The notes under the pieces were generated by a model. It saw only the letters and a list, made by a program, of their open reading frames with translations, was not told where the DNA came from and made no database searches. From Toxonevra muliebris (taxonomy: Eukaryota > Arthropoda > Insecta > Diptera > Pallopteridae): a stretch of DNA of 64,000 bases. Below, one piece after another: positions 11,850 to 23,769 of the stretch. The stretch covers positions 141,440,998 through 141,504,997 of the forward strand of contig OY829326.1 of the NCBI GenBank assembly GCA_963691655.1, written 5' to 3'. Position numbers and translations under genes: made by a program. The number at the start of each line of letters is the position of its first letter. The stretch's first letter is position 1.

Positions 11850-13265
11850 ATCTGTTAGCTCTAGATGTATGAAACGTATCCAAGTGTTCTTTGGTTGCTC
11901 ACGATGTCTGCTTCCTTGTGGGTTCCATTCAAGCGCCATTCTTGTGATGCTGTCGACTGGCTTTCTTAGGGTATGTCCTATCCACCTCCACTTTCTTCTT
12001 TTTATATGCATTAATATTAATTCTTCATTTGCAAGAATCCAAAGGTCCTCATTTCTTATTAGATTTGGCCATAATATTCTGCATATGACCCGGAGACATT
12101 TGTTAATGAAAACTTGTAGTTTCTACGTGATGTTGTTTGAAATTAATCAGGTTTCCATTCCATATGTGAAGGTTGACTTTACATATGGGGAACTTTTCCA
12201 TATTGGCTGTAATCTTCCAAACACAGCTCTGGCTTTGTTGAGTCTGTTTTCTGCTGCACCACTATCTGTGATGCAGCCTAGATAGCAGAATTTGTCTACA
12301 TAGTCAACAAGTTGGCGTTCGATTGTGATGTCTTCATTGCTGACGTTGTTAATTCGCATGTCTTTGGGCTTCTTGATGTTGATTTCTAGGCCCACGTTGC
12401 ATGCTGCTCTGATTAGATGGTCAGTTTTTGCGTGCATGTCACAGAGCTTGTGCTAGAACAGACATAAGTATATCATCTGCGAAGTCTAAGTGTTCCAATT
12501 TACTCCATGTTACGCCTCTTTTTTCGGTGCATACTTTAATAATTCGAATAAGCCTCAGAGGGACTCACTTTCTTTGTAAAGATCTTCATATTGCGCTACG
12601 CTTAATTGAATCAAAAGCTTTCTTAAAGTCGATGAACAGCATGTATAACGATAAGCGCCATTCGTTGGATTGTTCGATAATCATCCGAAGCGCGTTAGAT
12701 TGATCGACGCAACTTCTGTGAGGGCGAAAACCTGCTTGTTCATCGTGTAAAGTCTTCTCGATATTTCGTAGTCTGCCTAAGATTATTGTAGCTATTATTT
12801 TGTAAATCGTATTAAGAAGTATTATTCCTCTTCAGTTACCACAGTCTCTTAAGTTATCCTCCTTTGGCAGCGTTACCAAAATACCTTTCGTCCATGATAG
12901 AGGTAAACTTTCACTTTCCCACACTGAATTGATGTGTGGTCACAATAGCTTAGCTGCAAGCATTACTTCCATCTTCTTCTGCTACTTTCTTTATGTTTGT
13001 TCTGCGTCCTTAATCTCATCAGTATTAGGTGGCGTCGTTGTGATTCTCAGCGGTTTGGAATCTAAACTATCTTCCTCAATGCTATCTGGGTTATAATCAA
13101 AGTAGCTGTTTGTACTGTTGTTTATTTCATGAAACTGCTCTCTCCATCTACGAGTTTGTGCATCTGTGTTCGTTAATAATACTCCATAGCGATCATTAAC
13201 TGGTTGGTTCCTGATGCATTTCTGTTTAGTTAGGCGCCCAATTATTTGATGCAGTTTTCTCATGA
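11850..13265 (-). mobile_element. RTE-like non-LTR retrotransposon relic (reverse transcriptase)
   Basis: On the minus strand, several broken frames follow in the order expected for an endonuclease/reverse transcriptase ORF. First is a linker, DAQTRRWREQFHEINN, with PPNTDEIKDA (about 13260-12990). Next is the catalytic block EHLDFADDIL, an FADD form of the RT YxDD motif (about 12500-12465). Then come GLEINIKKPKDMRINN and the YLG block DKFCYLGCITDSG (about 12390-12270), NKARAVFGRLQPIWKSS, and the C-terminal block CLRVICRILWPNLIRNEDLW ... RRKWRWIGHTLRKPVDSITR (about 12110-11900). Stops and frameshifts separate these, most RT motifs between 12990 and 12500 are unreadable, and no 3' tail was identified. 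Clade assignment (RTE versus a related lineage) is from the C-terminal pattern and is uncertain. Confidence 0.75.
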
Positions 13266-16200
13266 TTTTTTATACAATACAAAACGTTAAATAGCAGCTA
13301 TTTCTCTATACCAAACTAGACTGTTTTGTTTGATTATGAGTTGGAACAAACGAGCGCAATGTTCGAAACAAAGGGAGAGAGAGAGTGAAACACTCATAAT
13401 TTGAAGAAAACCATTCATTTCTGAAAATTAATTTTCAAATAGCAAAATTATTTTAATTTTGTAGGTAAAAAAAATTCCTTTAAAAAAAAAAAAGTATGAA
13501 GACGCCATTTTTCGTCAGAAACAATAACTAAGCACAACTAACTAGAGTCGTTTTCTTCGCTCTGAAGAAAAAAAAGAACAATGCAATAAATACTTAAAAC
13601 AGCCAAGTATAATATAAAATCAAACTATAACATTACATTGTTGCCAAATAAAAACTAAATTTAAATAAATTCTAAACGAAAACGAATGTGTTACAAACAC
13701 AACAACAAATTCACATATCAAAAACCTAAAAAATAAAGACACAAAAAAACATACGGAAAAAATCCGCTACAAACGAATCAAAAATGACGACAATGTACAC
13801 GACAGCAGCAGAAGCAGCAACAGCGATGACAACAACAACAACAACCACAAAAACGATGATGATGTTGATGATGACGATGAAGTAGCAACGGGTTCAATGG
13901 CTGACCTAATTTCTCGCCGAGCACACAACGAATGAACGAACGACAAAATATATTTAAATAAAAAAAAAAGTTCAACGGGAATAGTTGTGAAAGCAAAAAA
14001 AAACAGAAAAAGCCAACAACAACAATGATTTGAGTAAGCACACAAGTTGAGAACTAAAATAAACATTTAACAACAAAAATAAAAAAGGAGAAAAAGAAGA
14101 ACACACACACATTAAAAAAAAAAATGTAAAAAAAGAACGACAGCAGCAAAAACAAAAACAAACGTACGATGTATCTCTCTAAGTATAACACATGACGAGT
14201 GGTTTCTAGTTAACAGTACAAAACACGAATAAATAAAACAAACCAAGAACTCTTTATGAGAGCGAGCGAGAGGGAGAGAGAGAGAGAGTTGTTCCTAAAG
14301 TTATGGTAAGGGAGAAAACGACGGTGTGTTGGCGGAAGTACAGAGAATAAAACTGAAGTTAATGCAGTACAGTGGAATGAAAATGTTAAATCTGTGGGTG
14401 TGTTGAGGTTAAAGTTGGTTGGCATTAATCCATGATTAGTAGGTGGCAGGTGATAATAAACCAACATCATGATCATTAATGTATTTCATTAATGTCACTA
14501 TTCTTCTTTTATTTTTGACAAGTTTATAGAAGATTTAATTGATGTGGAAGAAGATAGGGACGGGGGAATTTTAAATCAAAAGCCTCCATCATAATAGTTG
14601 AGATATATTATTGGAAAGAGTGGAGGGGAGAGCTATATTTCACTTCGACTTTGACGAAAACCTTTGGTGGTAGTTCTTCAATTCGTAAAAAAAATATAAA
14701 ACACATAAAACGCGAATAGATGAAAATAGTTTGGTATTCCATCCAGCTTCCAATGGGCTGCTGTGCAGCAACTGTAGTAGTATGATGGCTTTAATGCAAG
14801 CGTCATCGCTATAATTAGAGCAAGGAAAGCTATGAAATGGAACCCTCCGACCCAATGGACAGGCTACCTATGAAGCCACAAGACCAAGGAGGAATCTTCT
14901 GCAGTGTGACCAACTGAGCGCTTTTCCCGCTGATTTTAGTGCTTTTTGAAGCCCGTTTTTTTCAATTTAAAATATCTTCGAAAAATCGAAGGAATTTTCA
15001 ATGACTAGAAGTATCAGATGTGTGCCTGTGTTAATGAAAAAGTTTAAATTTATTGAGTTTTCTCGCACTTTTATAAGGGAAAAAATTTAACGCTTTTTTA
15101 AGAAAATACACGTTTTTTCGTCATTTTAGCTTATTTTTAAAAATAAAAGTTGGCCATACTGCTCTTCTAGACCTTTTTTGTTTGCTATAACAGTAAATTT
15201 GGCTTGTGGTTTTTTTGAAAGCGGACAGCTGATTGACATTCGTTAGTACTCGGCGCCGATTCGTCAAGGTTCTTTTGACTGCAGACCAGAAGCTTCTCTT
15301 TGGTAGAGATATTCGGCATCTTGAGTATTGTTGTTGTTGTTCTTGCAACCACTTTTTCGACAAATTGTTCCAGTGGCCAACTTTGTTTCCGGCGGAAAAC
15401 TCAGTGGACCATGGCAGCCCCCCTAGCAAAAACCGAACCATAATTACTCTTCGCGGCGATCTGATACCACTGAAGCTAATAACATAGATACTATTTTGGA
15501 ATTCCATAATATTAAAAACCACCTCAAGAAGTTCAAGGCCCCCATTAATCCCAATACTTATTTATTTATTTATTTATTTAAGATATATATAATCCTTAAG
15601 CTACAAGATTTACAATCTTTAATTTGAGAAGCTTAAGTCACAACAAATACTCTTTAAGAATTGTAAACTATATATTACAAACACCGCAACCTCTTCTTAA
15701 GAAACTTGTTTCACGTCTTAAAACGAGCCACTTTCGACATGAAACAATCTGAGCTATGCTTAGAGATTTACCAAAAAAAAAATCATCGTATTCCAAGTAT
15801 ATTTCGAGTATTGAATCTCAATTTCTTCCACTTAATCACACATTTTATGAGAGCAATAACCAAAAGTATCAACTTACTACAATTAAAATAACTAAAATAC
15901 ACAAAAATTAAAAACAATTAAAAAAAAAAAACTCAACGAAATTTAACAGGTATATGAAATTTCATTTTAACCATGGCTTAAATGCGGCAAGGTGAAGTTT
16001 AAAAATAATTATGTCAAAAATAAAAAAAAAATAAAAAAAAAACAGGCACAATGAACAAAACAAAACGAAAACAAAAAAGCGCAAATTTAATTTATTTTTT
16101 ATTGCACTTCCATAATTTGGCACTTTTTTCGGTTAAAAAAAATATCATCATTTTATTATATTAAATACTTTTAGCCAAAAAAAAAAAAACAAAAATTCAT

Positions 16201-16990
16201 ATATGTGCGTATAAAATTTCATATATGGGGAACAAAATTAAAGAAAATAATCATAATAATAATAAAAAGAGAAAGGTGATAATGTTGTTGTTGTTGTTGT
16301 TGTTGTTGGTGGTGTGCACTTACGCATGCGCGTACAATAAATTTACAACAGCAACATCATCACCAACAACCAACCACAATAACAACAACATTTCTTTCTG
16401 ACCAAAAAAAATTATGAGACTCACGATTCGTGAGCGAGCGCTTCTGCGTCTCTGCCTTTGCGCCTTAAAGCCCAGAAATGCTAAAGCAACAAAAATATTT
16501 ATAAATTTTATGTTTAAAGAAGGTATTAAATGAAATGTATATAAAAAAAAATTTATTACGTTTTTATTACTTTGACTGATTTTGTAATAGTTTTGTGGTT
16601 GTTGGTTTTTCATCGTTATTGTTTTTGTTGTTATTTTTTCTTTAAAAAGCCACGATTATATAAAGTTCATAATGAACTTTTATAGGGAAATGTGAGTTTA
16701 TGCGGTGAGGAGAGTTGGATAGACATCATCACCCATGTCTTTGTTTTTGTATGATTAAAAATTATGATTTCCCATATCATGAGAAAAATATGTTTAAAAC
16801 AACAACAAAATGATTTTCTTTTTCTCTGGAGAAATTAAAAGAAATTTTTGGGAAATATTTAGAGGGGAGTAAAACAAAAACGATCGCTGATTTTCACTTC
16901 TGAGATTACCAAAGAGATTTCTTTGTTCACCGTCTGAAGAGATTCTATAAAAACCCTTGCAATGGACAATCTATAACACAGAGACCTATA
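13266..16990. other. Gene-less stretch with simple repeats
   Basis: No gene is seen. CAG/ACA/GAT triplet-rich sequence lies at 13795-13885, a GA-rich run near 14250-14290, (TTAT)n at 15558-15581 and (GTT)n at 16283-16309. A more GC-rich patch at 15230-15480 has open frames on both strands but no domain I can name. A-rich runs are frequent (15774-15785, 15918-15930, 16176-16190). Pseudo-frames at 13767-14066 are triplet-repeat products. Confidence 0.55.
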
Positions 16991-16994
16991 TTAA

Positions 16995-17590
16995 TATATA
17001 CGGAGGGCACTACTTCAATTTCGGTTGTGGCGACACTGAGTGTTGTCAGATGCAATCTGGCATCTCCATCGTAAAATTTGACATTTGCTGGCATATACGT
17101 ACTCAGAATGTTTTGTCATGCAAGTAGCAACAAAAATGGAATTAAATCGTCGTGCGTTTATTTATTATGATTTGCGACATGAACTATCCCAACAACAGTG
17201 CATTGATAAACTTAATTTTTGGCGATAAAGCACCTTCAAATACCACTGTATTTCGCTGGTATAGAAAATTAAATTTTGGTCACTGACGAATTCCGTGAAG
17301 GTCGTCCAAAATCAGCTGTTGTGCCTGAGAACATCGATGTTGTGCGAAAACTGATAAAGCAAGATCGTCATGTGACATACCGTGAGATTGAAGCATAGTT
17401 CCACCAGCATGCATAAGATATTGCATAATCATTTGGTCGTAAAAAAGATTTGTTCTCGTTGGATCACACATAAATTAATCGGTGACCAAAAGAAAGCTCG
17501 TATTGGCTCATGCAAGAAAATTATCAAAAAATACAACGGCGGTGAGTGAAAAGATGTGCATAAGATCGTGACAGGTGGCGAATCATGGTC
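16995..17590 (+). mobile_element. mariner transposase 5' half, truncated by ITmD37E insertion
   Basis: From about 17136 the plus strand encodes MELNRRAFIYYDLRHELSQQ, then a broken frame with APSNTTVFRWYRKLNFG, TDEFREGRPKSAVVPENIDV, VRKLIKQDRHVTYREIEA, KICSRWITHKLIGDQKKARI and VTGGESWS. This is the N-terminal half of a mariner transposase: two helix-turn-helix parts, the (F/T)REGRP linker and the WIPH-like (here WITH) block. The segment ends at what should be the TGDESW catalytic motif, where the first Asp is replaced by Gly (TGGESW). The sequence stops at a TA (17591-17592) where another transposon begins, and the catalytic half is not found on the other side. Internal stops are present. The 5' boundary is approximate. 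Confidence 0.75.
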
Positions 17591-17592
17591 TA

Positions 17593-18888
17593 AGGAGTGA
17601 GATTGAAAAAACCTTAACACACGTTTTACCTTATTTTTTTTTTGGGTGTAAAATTTAAAAATTTCTTTGATCTAGTTATCTTTGAAAAATATGTCAGTTG
17701 CTATTTTTAATGACAAACATGTTGATTTATTGTGAATTTGATCGAAATGAATGAAGAAAAAGAAGTACGTCTTAAAATTATTAAAAATTTTCAAAAATAT
17801 CCAATTGGTCCAAATTGGCCAAAGAATTGAAGGTCTGCCGTCAAACTGTTTCCAATGCTATTAAACAGTTTCAGGAGAATTTGACCATCGATTGGAAACT
17901 TGGTTTGGGAAGAAAACAAGGACCACATGATATTGGGAAAGCCAAGAAAATAGAAAGCATATTGAAAAGATCTCCAAACACATGTGATAGAAAAGCTGCC
18001 CGGTTAGCCCAGTGCTCTGACTATTTGATGCGAAAAGTTAAAGTCAATGCAGGTTTGAAAACATACAAAGTCCAAAAAGTTCCAGAAAGGAATGCTACAA
18101 AAAATTTAAACGCCAAAAGTAGGGCTCGGAAATTTAAATGGAATTTCATACAAAAATATTCATGTTGTATAATGGACGACGAAACGTATGTACTGGCAGA
18201 TTTTACGCAGCTTCCGGGTCAAAATTTTTATGTTGCTGATGCTTAAGAAAATGTCGAAGAACAATTTAGAATCCAAAAGCAGACAAAATTTTCTAAAAAA
18301 TTCCTGGTATGGCAAGCTATATGCAGTTGCGGCAACGGCAAAAGAAGCAAGTCATTTGTTACAGTGGGCACTATAAATACCGAAATATACATCAAAGAAT
18401 GTTTGAAAAAAAGACTTCTTCCTTTCATAAGAGAGCACAATGTGTTCACATATTTTTGGCCGATTTGGCATCATGTCACTACGGCAAAAAAGCTCTTGAG
18501 TGGTACCAAAGTAATAACATAGTTTTTGTACCAAGAGAGGCCAATCTCAATCCTCTAAATTGTCCGGAGCTAAGACCAGTGCAGAGATATTGGGCTCTTG
18601 TGAAAAGAAACTTAAAGAGCACAAAAACGGTGTCCCAAAATATCGAAGATTTTAAAAGGAGATGTGCAAACTGTTCCAAAAAGGTGTCTGAAACAACTAT
18701 CAAATCTCTAATGGAAGGCTTACTAAAAAAGGCTCACTATAAAAGGTTCACTATAAAAGTTATATTTTTCTGTAATTTGTAAAATATTATCAATTAAATA
18801 AAAACAAAATCAAAACTCTTAGATTAACCGTTTAAAAATTATTGAATTTTATATATGTTAAGATTTTTCGATCTCACGAAATCACTCA
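17593..18888 (+). mobile_element. ITmD37E-type DNA transposon, copy 1 (defective)
   Basis: A Tc1/mariner-superfamily element following TA (17591-17592). The left terminal repeat begins AGGAGTGAGATTGAAAAAAC. The right end is truncated at CGATCTCAC, without the last bases. The transposase would start at ATG 17747 (MNEEKEVR...). It has a helix-turn-helix (VCRQTVSNAIKQF), the first catalytic block CCIMDDETYVLADF, the second at FW(P)DLASCHYGKK, and the last at RPV(Q)RYW, where E is replaced by Q. Defects: frameshift near 17800, in-frame TAA at 18244-18246, a 1-bp deletion near 18463 and the Q substitution. It shares a 6-bp insertion (NLNPLNC) with copy 2, which lengthens the D-to-E spacing from 37 to 39 residues. 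Confidence 0.9.
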
Positions 18889-19600
18889 GTCAACGAGGAC
18901 CATTGTGCTATGCCCAATGATAGAGCCAGTAAAAGAGAGTAGAGAGACAAGAAAGTTATGTGGGGATAAATGGGAAGAACAAAGGTCTAGGGTCTCTCAA
19001 TCTCGAACTGCTTTGTTTCACTAATGAACCTTAGTAGCTCAGGAAGAGGGAGAGTATAGGCATTATTCATACTCAAGACATCACTACCCAACAGCCTTAA
19101 TGTGATTCTCGCGAACGCCGGACAGCTACAAAGATAACGCTCCGTAGTAACGTCGTCCTCAAAACACGAACTTACGCCAAGAAAAGTTTCCGGACCCCAT
19201 GGTGTAATTGCAGAACCTTCATTAGCTAGCTTATCAGCTAATTCATTCCCTGCAATACCACAGTGTCCTGGAACTCATATAAAGCATAACTTGTTGTGTT
19301 TTGCAACACTATTTAGTTTTGCCTTACACTCGCTGACCAATTTTGAGAAGCTGACAGGGTTAGCAAGGGCCTTCAGTGCAGCTTGACTATCACTGCAGAT
19401 ACCTATGCACTCCCCATGTTACCTCATCTCAATTATCCAGCTCACCACGTCTAGGATAGCGAAAACCTCCGTTAGGAAGACTGACGCCATCTATTCAGTG
19501 GAAAAAGAGTACTTGGTCTCATCGTCCAAGTACCAACCGGATCCAGTACCGTTTAAAACCCGTCCGTCCCTATATCTTTGTAAATACATAGAATGGTGTT
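18889..19600 (-). mobile_element. LINE 3' portion: RNase H domain and 3' UTR (I/Loa/Jockey-like)
   Basis: The minus strand from about 19595 reads YRDGRVLNGTGSGWYLDDET, then TEVFAILDVVSWII, CSDSQAALKALANPVSFSKL, VPGHCGIAGNELADKLANEG, TTERYLCSCPAFARITLRLL and LSMNNAYTLPLPELLRFI. This is a complete set of RNase H landmarks (D, E, D, D) followed by the usual C-terminal tail. Three in-frame stops make it a pseudogene. Downstream (minus) the 3' UTR contains GGGCATAGCACAATGGTCC at about 18917-18899, resembling the 3' ends of other LINEs and the SINE in this window. Its 3' end abuts the right end of the ITmD37E copy. Confidence 0.8.
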
Positions 19601-19792
19601 TAAAAAATTGTTCAGAATTTCGTTCAGAAATATAATTTTCAGTTTCTCGAAGTTGATACTGAATATTTATGATTTCAGACCTGCAAGAAGTAGCTTCCTA
19701 CAAATATTGACATATCTGGTCTACTAACAATACACTACTTTGATATATTTTTATAAAAATTACATCATCATCGCTTGGCTTACGTAATCGGG

Positions 19793-20210
19793 TCTGGATT
19801 TTGTCGTTTCCAGGGCATATTGGGATTGTAGGGAACGAGATTGCTGATATACTAACAAAGAAAGAAATAATAACTTCATTCGTGGGTCCAAAAACATTGG
19901 AAGAAAAGCAAAGGGAACTATACTGGAAAAACAGACTAGGATTAGAACATTCAAAGGCGCTTATAGAGATATATAACCTTAAACGCTTTACAGGAAAGAT
20001 AAGCAAACTGCGTAGCATGTATTAGGACGGAGCTTTGCACTTATGCATATCCGTGTAAGAAATTTGGGAGAAGATCAAATGCCAGATGCTAATCTAAACT
20101 CCATAGAAATAGGATTAATACTAAAATTTCTATCTGAGGCCAGACTTATAGAAATACTATAAGTCCACCCTATAGATCGCAGTGTACTAGCACCAATAAT
20201 AATAATACAT
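19793..20210 (+). mobile_element. LINE 3' fragment with (TAA)n tail
   Basis: Plus-strand WILSFPGHIGIVGNEIADIL then TKKEIITSFVGPKTLEEKQR is the last part of a LINE RNase H domain (PGH.GI.GNE.AD), followed by the variable region and, past a stop at about 20022, a weak zinc-knuckle-like region. It ends in CACC(AATAAT)n at 20191-20210, a simple (TAA)-type tail as in I-like elements. 5' truncated. It lies tail-away from the neighbouring minus-strand LINE. Confidence 0.7.
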
Positions 20211-21793
20211 TATTAAACAAACGAAATGAATACAAAAACAATGAACTGATACGCTTGGACCCCGGATATATTTAGCCTGCTTGTAAATATTCGGTGTAAT
20301 TAAATTAAAGCAATTTGAATGTAAAGTGCAATGGCGGCGAACATAATTTGGTAAAAGAAAAAAATATAATAATTTGACATACATATAAAAAAGAAAGAAA
20401 ATAAAACAACCCGTTGCCAATTTTCGCCAAATTGCAAATGCACGACGACGACGACGACAGCGAGCGGACAATGGACAGCGACGACAACAAGATGCCAGAC
20501 GACGATGACGATGAAGACGACGACAATGAAGTTAAAATGTACTTGTATAACTCATATCGTATATATGTATTAATTTCCGAATCCGAATACCAACCTCACC
20601 GAATCACCATCGTCACAGATTGCAGTAGCAACAGCATTCGATACACAAAATTTACCAACAATATATTACAACTAACAGTAACAACAACAAACAACAAGAC
20701 ATTGATGCGTGAAGCAGCAATTGTTGTAGTTGTTTGTGTATATATCGTGTTGTTAACAATAACGAGTATGATGATGATGACGATGATGATGAAGATGAAG
20801 ATGAGAATTGTAACTGTGTTGTTGCTAATGCTGTTGCTAATGCTGTAGCTGCTGCTGCTATGCAGCGACAATATTGTTAATGATGATGATGATGATGACC
20901 AACAGGCAGGCAATTTTATTGTTTGTTGCTGCTGTTGCTGTCTTTTGCTGCTGTTGTTGTTTCATTTGATTTCATCGTTGCTGTTACGTGAAAGTTTGTT
21001 GAACTTTCGTTTTCGTTGAATTTTGATTTCAATTCGAATTGAGTTTTATTTTTGTTTTTTTGCTTTACCATAAACATTATTTGTTGTTTTTCTTGTAATA
21101 ATTATAGTTGTTGTTATTGCACATTTATAGTTGACTCGGTCAGAAAGTCAATGTTGCATTATATTTGTAAGTTTACCTCTATATATCATCAAATTTAGCT
21201 TGAATTTGTGAATTGGCAATGTGGCAATTTGCATGGCATGCGGGAGTGCATAAAATAAAAAAAGCAAAAAAAATAAAAGTGTATATAAAATGAAAATCAT
21301 TTAGCTGCTTGCGTGTTTTTGTTATTTTGATAGCCTACTATTGGTAGCTTACACTTTGTATGTTAGTTGCACTAAAAGTTTATACACAAAAATTTATTTT
21401 GAAAAAATTTGTGTATATAGGAAAAGTACAATTAATAAATTGCAAACAACCCCGAACTGATAATTTCATACTAGCTTGAGAAAAAAATTAAAAAAAAAAA
21501 ATATTTTTCTTCAGCTAAAAATTGAAAATCTCTCCTTAATCTGATTATGTTTTAAACACTTTCGATTATCAGAAAATAATTTCAGACATGAGTCCTTTGG
21601 GGGAAAACTCTTTTCGAGCAGTTTTTCATGCCAATATCAATCTTAAATTTACCCCGTAAGGTTGAACATCAACTAACAAAATATAGATCAATATTGACCA
21701 AACAAATATGTGAGCCGCATCTTCATAAATTTTTCATGTTATTTGGAATATTTTAATTGACTTTTTACACTATTTCACATTATAATTGAGATG
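20211..21793. other. Triplet-repeat-rich, gene-less stretch
   Basis: ACG/GAC triplets at about 20441-20460 and 20495-20525, GAT triplets at 20765-20800 and 20880-20900, and TGC/TTG triplets at 20820-20960. The acidic frame at 20414-20848 (MHDDDDDSERT..., PDDDDDEDDDNEV) is made by these triplets, changes to unrelated sequence after them and has no domain, so I do not call it a gene. No splice-framed exon was identified. Confidence 0.55.
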
Positions 21794-21921
21794 TTCACAA
21801 GCTGTCGTATAATGTCGTATATTTTTCGTATAATCGTATAATTTTGTATGAAAAATTAGAGAATTTACGACAAATATTACAAATATTGTAGTATACGACA
21901 CCAAATACGACAGCTTGTGAA
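21794..21921. mobile_element. MITE, 128 bp, TTCACAAGCTGTCGTAT ends
   Basis: The left end TTCACAAGCTGTCGTAT(AAT)GTCGTATA is repeated inverted at the right end (TTCACAAGCTGTCGTAT(TTG)GTGTCGTATA after reverse complement). The interior is AT-rich. A partial copy in the opposite orientation lies at about 23300-23372 and a solo end at 9280. Confidence 0.8.
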
Positions 21922-22115
21922 TTGACTAAATGAGAATCACTTCACTTGAAAGTAAAGCAGTATTTTATTGGGAGTGACTAACTTCATATCTATCATACGC
22001 ACCATTTTTTTGACACTGACAGCTATTCTATCACGAAGAGCGCCAAAAATACTATAAGAATTGATCTGTCAAATAATTTTCATAATTTTACAAAAGTGTT
22101 TTACTATAGCTGAAA

Positions 22116-23151
22116 ATGTCGAATTTCGTGCCAACAAAACAACATTTGCGGGAAGTTTTAATTTGCTTCTTCAATTTAAAGACAAACGCAACTGAAGCAC
22201 ATCGTTTACTCACTGAAGCTTATCCTGACTGTGCTATAGACGTTAGAATGTGTCAGGTGTGGTATGCTCAAAAGTGGTGATTTTGATGTTGAAGACAGGG
22301 AACGTTCAGGCGGCCCGAAAAAGTTCGAAGATGAAGAATTGAAGGCATTACTCGAAGAAGATTCATGTCAAACGCAACAAGAACTTGCAGAATCTTTAGA
22401 AGTTGATCAATCAACCATTTTTAAACGATTAAAAGCATTGGGAATGATTCAAAAGCAAGGAAATTGGGTGCCGTACGAATTGAAGCCGAGAGACGTCGAA
22501 CGACGATTTTTCACATGTGAACTGCTGATTGAACGACAGAAAAGAAAAGGTTTTCTGCATCGTATTATGACTGGCGATAAAAAGTGGATACGTTACGATA
22601 ACCCAAAGAGTAAAAAATCATGGGGACCGCCCGGACATGCATCAACATCAACGGCAAAGCCGAACATCCATGGATCCATGCTCATGCTGTGTATTTGGTG
22701 TGATATGAAAGGTGTCGTGTATTATGAGCTGTTGAAATCGAATGCAACGATCACTGGTGACCGCTACCGACTACAATTGATGTGTTTGAGCCGAGCATTA
22801 AAGGATAAGAGGCCAGAATATGAGAATAGACACGACGAAGTTATTCTTCAGCACGACAATGCTCGGCCGCATGTTGCAAGGCAAGTAAAAACATACTTGG
22901 AAACGCTGAAATGGGAAATGCTACCCCACCCGCCGTATTCTCCAGACATTGCTCCTTCTGATTACCACTTGTTCCGGTCGATGACACATGGCCTGGCTGA
23001 ACAGCACTTCCGTTCTTTCGAAGAACTCAAAAAATGGGTCGATTCGTGGATAGCCTCAAAAGATGAGGAGTCCTTTCAACGCAGAATCCGTATGCTACCA
23101 GAAAGATGGGAAAAGATTGTGGCTAACGATGGACAATACTTTAAAAAATAA
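22116..23151 (+). mobile_element. mariner transposase (DD34D), one frameshift
   Basis: An almost full-length mariner transposase. The start (ATG 22116) reads MSNFVPTKQHLREVLICFFN ... EAYPDCAIDVRMCQVW and meets a TGA at 22278-22280. The rest continues in another frame from about 22264 to the TAA at 23149 (295 aa): KSGDFDVEDRERSGGPKKF linker, second HTH (TQQELAESLEVDQSTIFKRL), WVPYEL (WVPHEL motif), catalytic MTGDKKWI, HDNARPH and YSPDIAPSDYH. Second to third Asp are separated by 34 residues, giving DD34D. All three catalytic Asp are present. The lesion is a small deletion, not a multiple of three, near 22263-22272. Terminal repeats were not resolved, though about 120 bp of 5' and 60 bp of 3' non-coding sequence probably belong to it. 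Subfamily is irritans-like by motif (inference). Confidence 0.92.
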
Positions 23152-23299
23152 ATTTATAATCACTTTTTTACAATAAATGTCCGAATTGCGAAAAAAAAAT
23201 AAGAGTCCAATAGTAAGCAATGTGACGTCACAAATACTCATGTTGAGAGTAACAGACCTTAGCAATGCATAATATTTGGACAATTCATAATATTTGAGT

Positions 23300-23372
23300 G
23301 TCTTATTTGGTGTCGTATCCTCTCATTTGTCATAAATTCTTTCATTTTTCATACAAAATTATACAATATTAA
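23300..23372. mobile_element. Partial, inverted copy of the 21794-21921 MITE
   Basis: TTTGGTGTCGTAT ... CATTTGTCATAAATTCTTTC, then ATTTTTCATACAAAATTATAC, is the reverse complement of the middle and right part of the MITE at 21794-21921. The two copies bracket the mariner in opposite orientations. Confidence 0.65.
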
Positions 23373-23660
23373 GATTATCAGAGCTGTAAAAGAATGCAAT
23401 CAATTTAATTGCAATACCTTAAAGTCACAGCTAATAACCGACAATTCATGATTGCAGTTCCTGAATAACATATTTGACTTGAGAATAAAAAGTGCAGTTG
23501 GAAGTCTTTTTTGGAGTCGCCGATTGGTTATTCATATAGAAAAGTCTTTTTTAGAGCCATGGGAGTGCAGTCTTTTTTTGAAATCATGAGACTGCAAATC
23601 TTATGACTCCAAAATCATGACTGCTTCGAAGTCTCTTGAAGTTGAAGTTGGAAGTTGGAG

Positions 23661-23769
23661 ACACTTGAAGTCACTTGGAGTCACTTGAAGTCACTTGAAG
23701 TCACTTGAAGTCACTTGGAGTCACTTAAAGTCACTTGGAGTCACTTGAAGTCACTTGGAGTCACTTGAG
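23661..23769. repeat. 10-bp minisatellite, about 11 units
   Basis: Unit TCACTTGRAG (R = A or G), repeated head to tail with only A/G changes at one position and one AAAG variant. It is preceded by degenerate units (GTTGAAGTTGGAAGTTGGAG) from about 23636. Confidence 0.95.

Noticed and set aside
15230..15490. Open frames on both strands in a GC-richer patch
   Set aside because: No domain recognised on either strand. It may be an old repeat, but there is not enough to call.
20414..20848. 144-codon acidic frame as a possible gene
   Set aside because: Built from GAC/GAT/ACG triplets, no domain, turns into unrelated sequence after the repeats, with no splice or start context.
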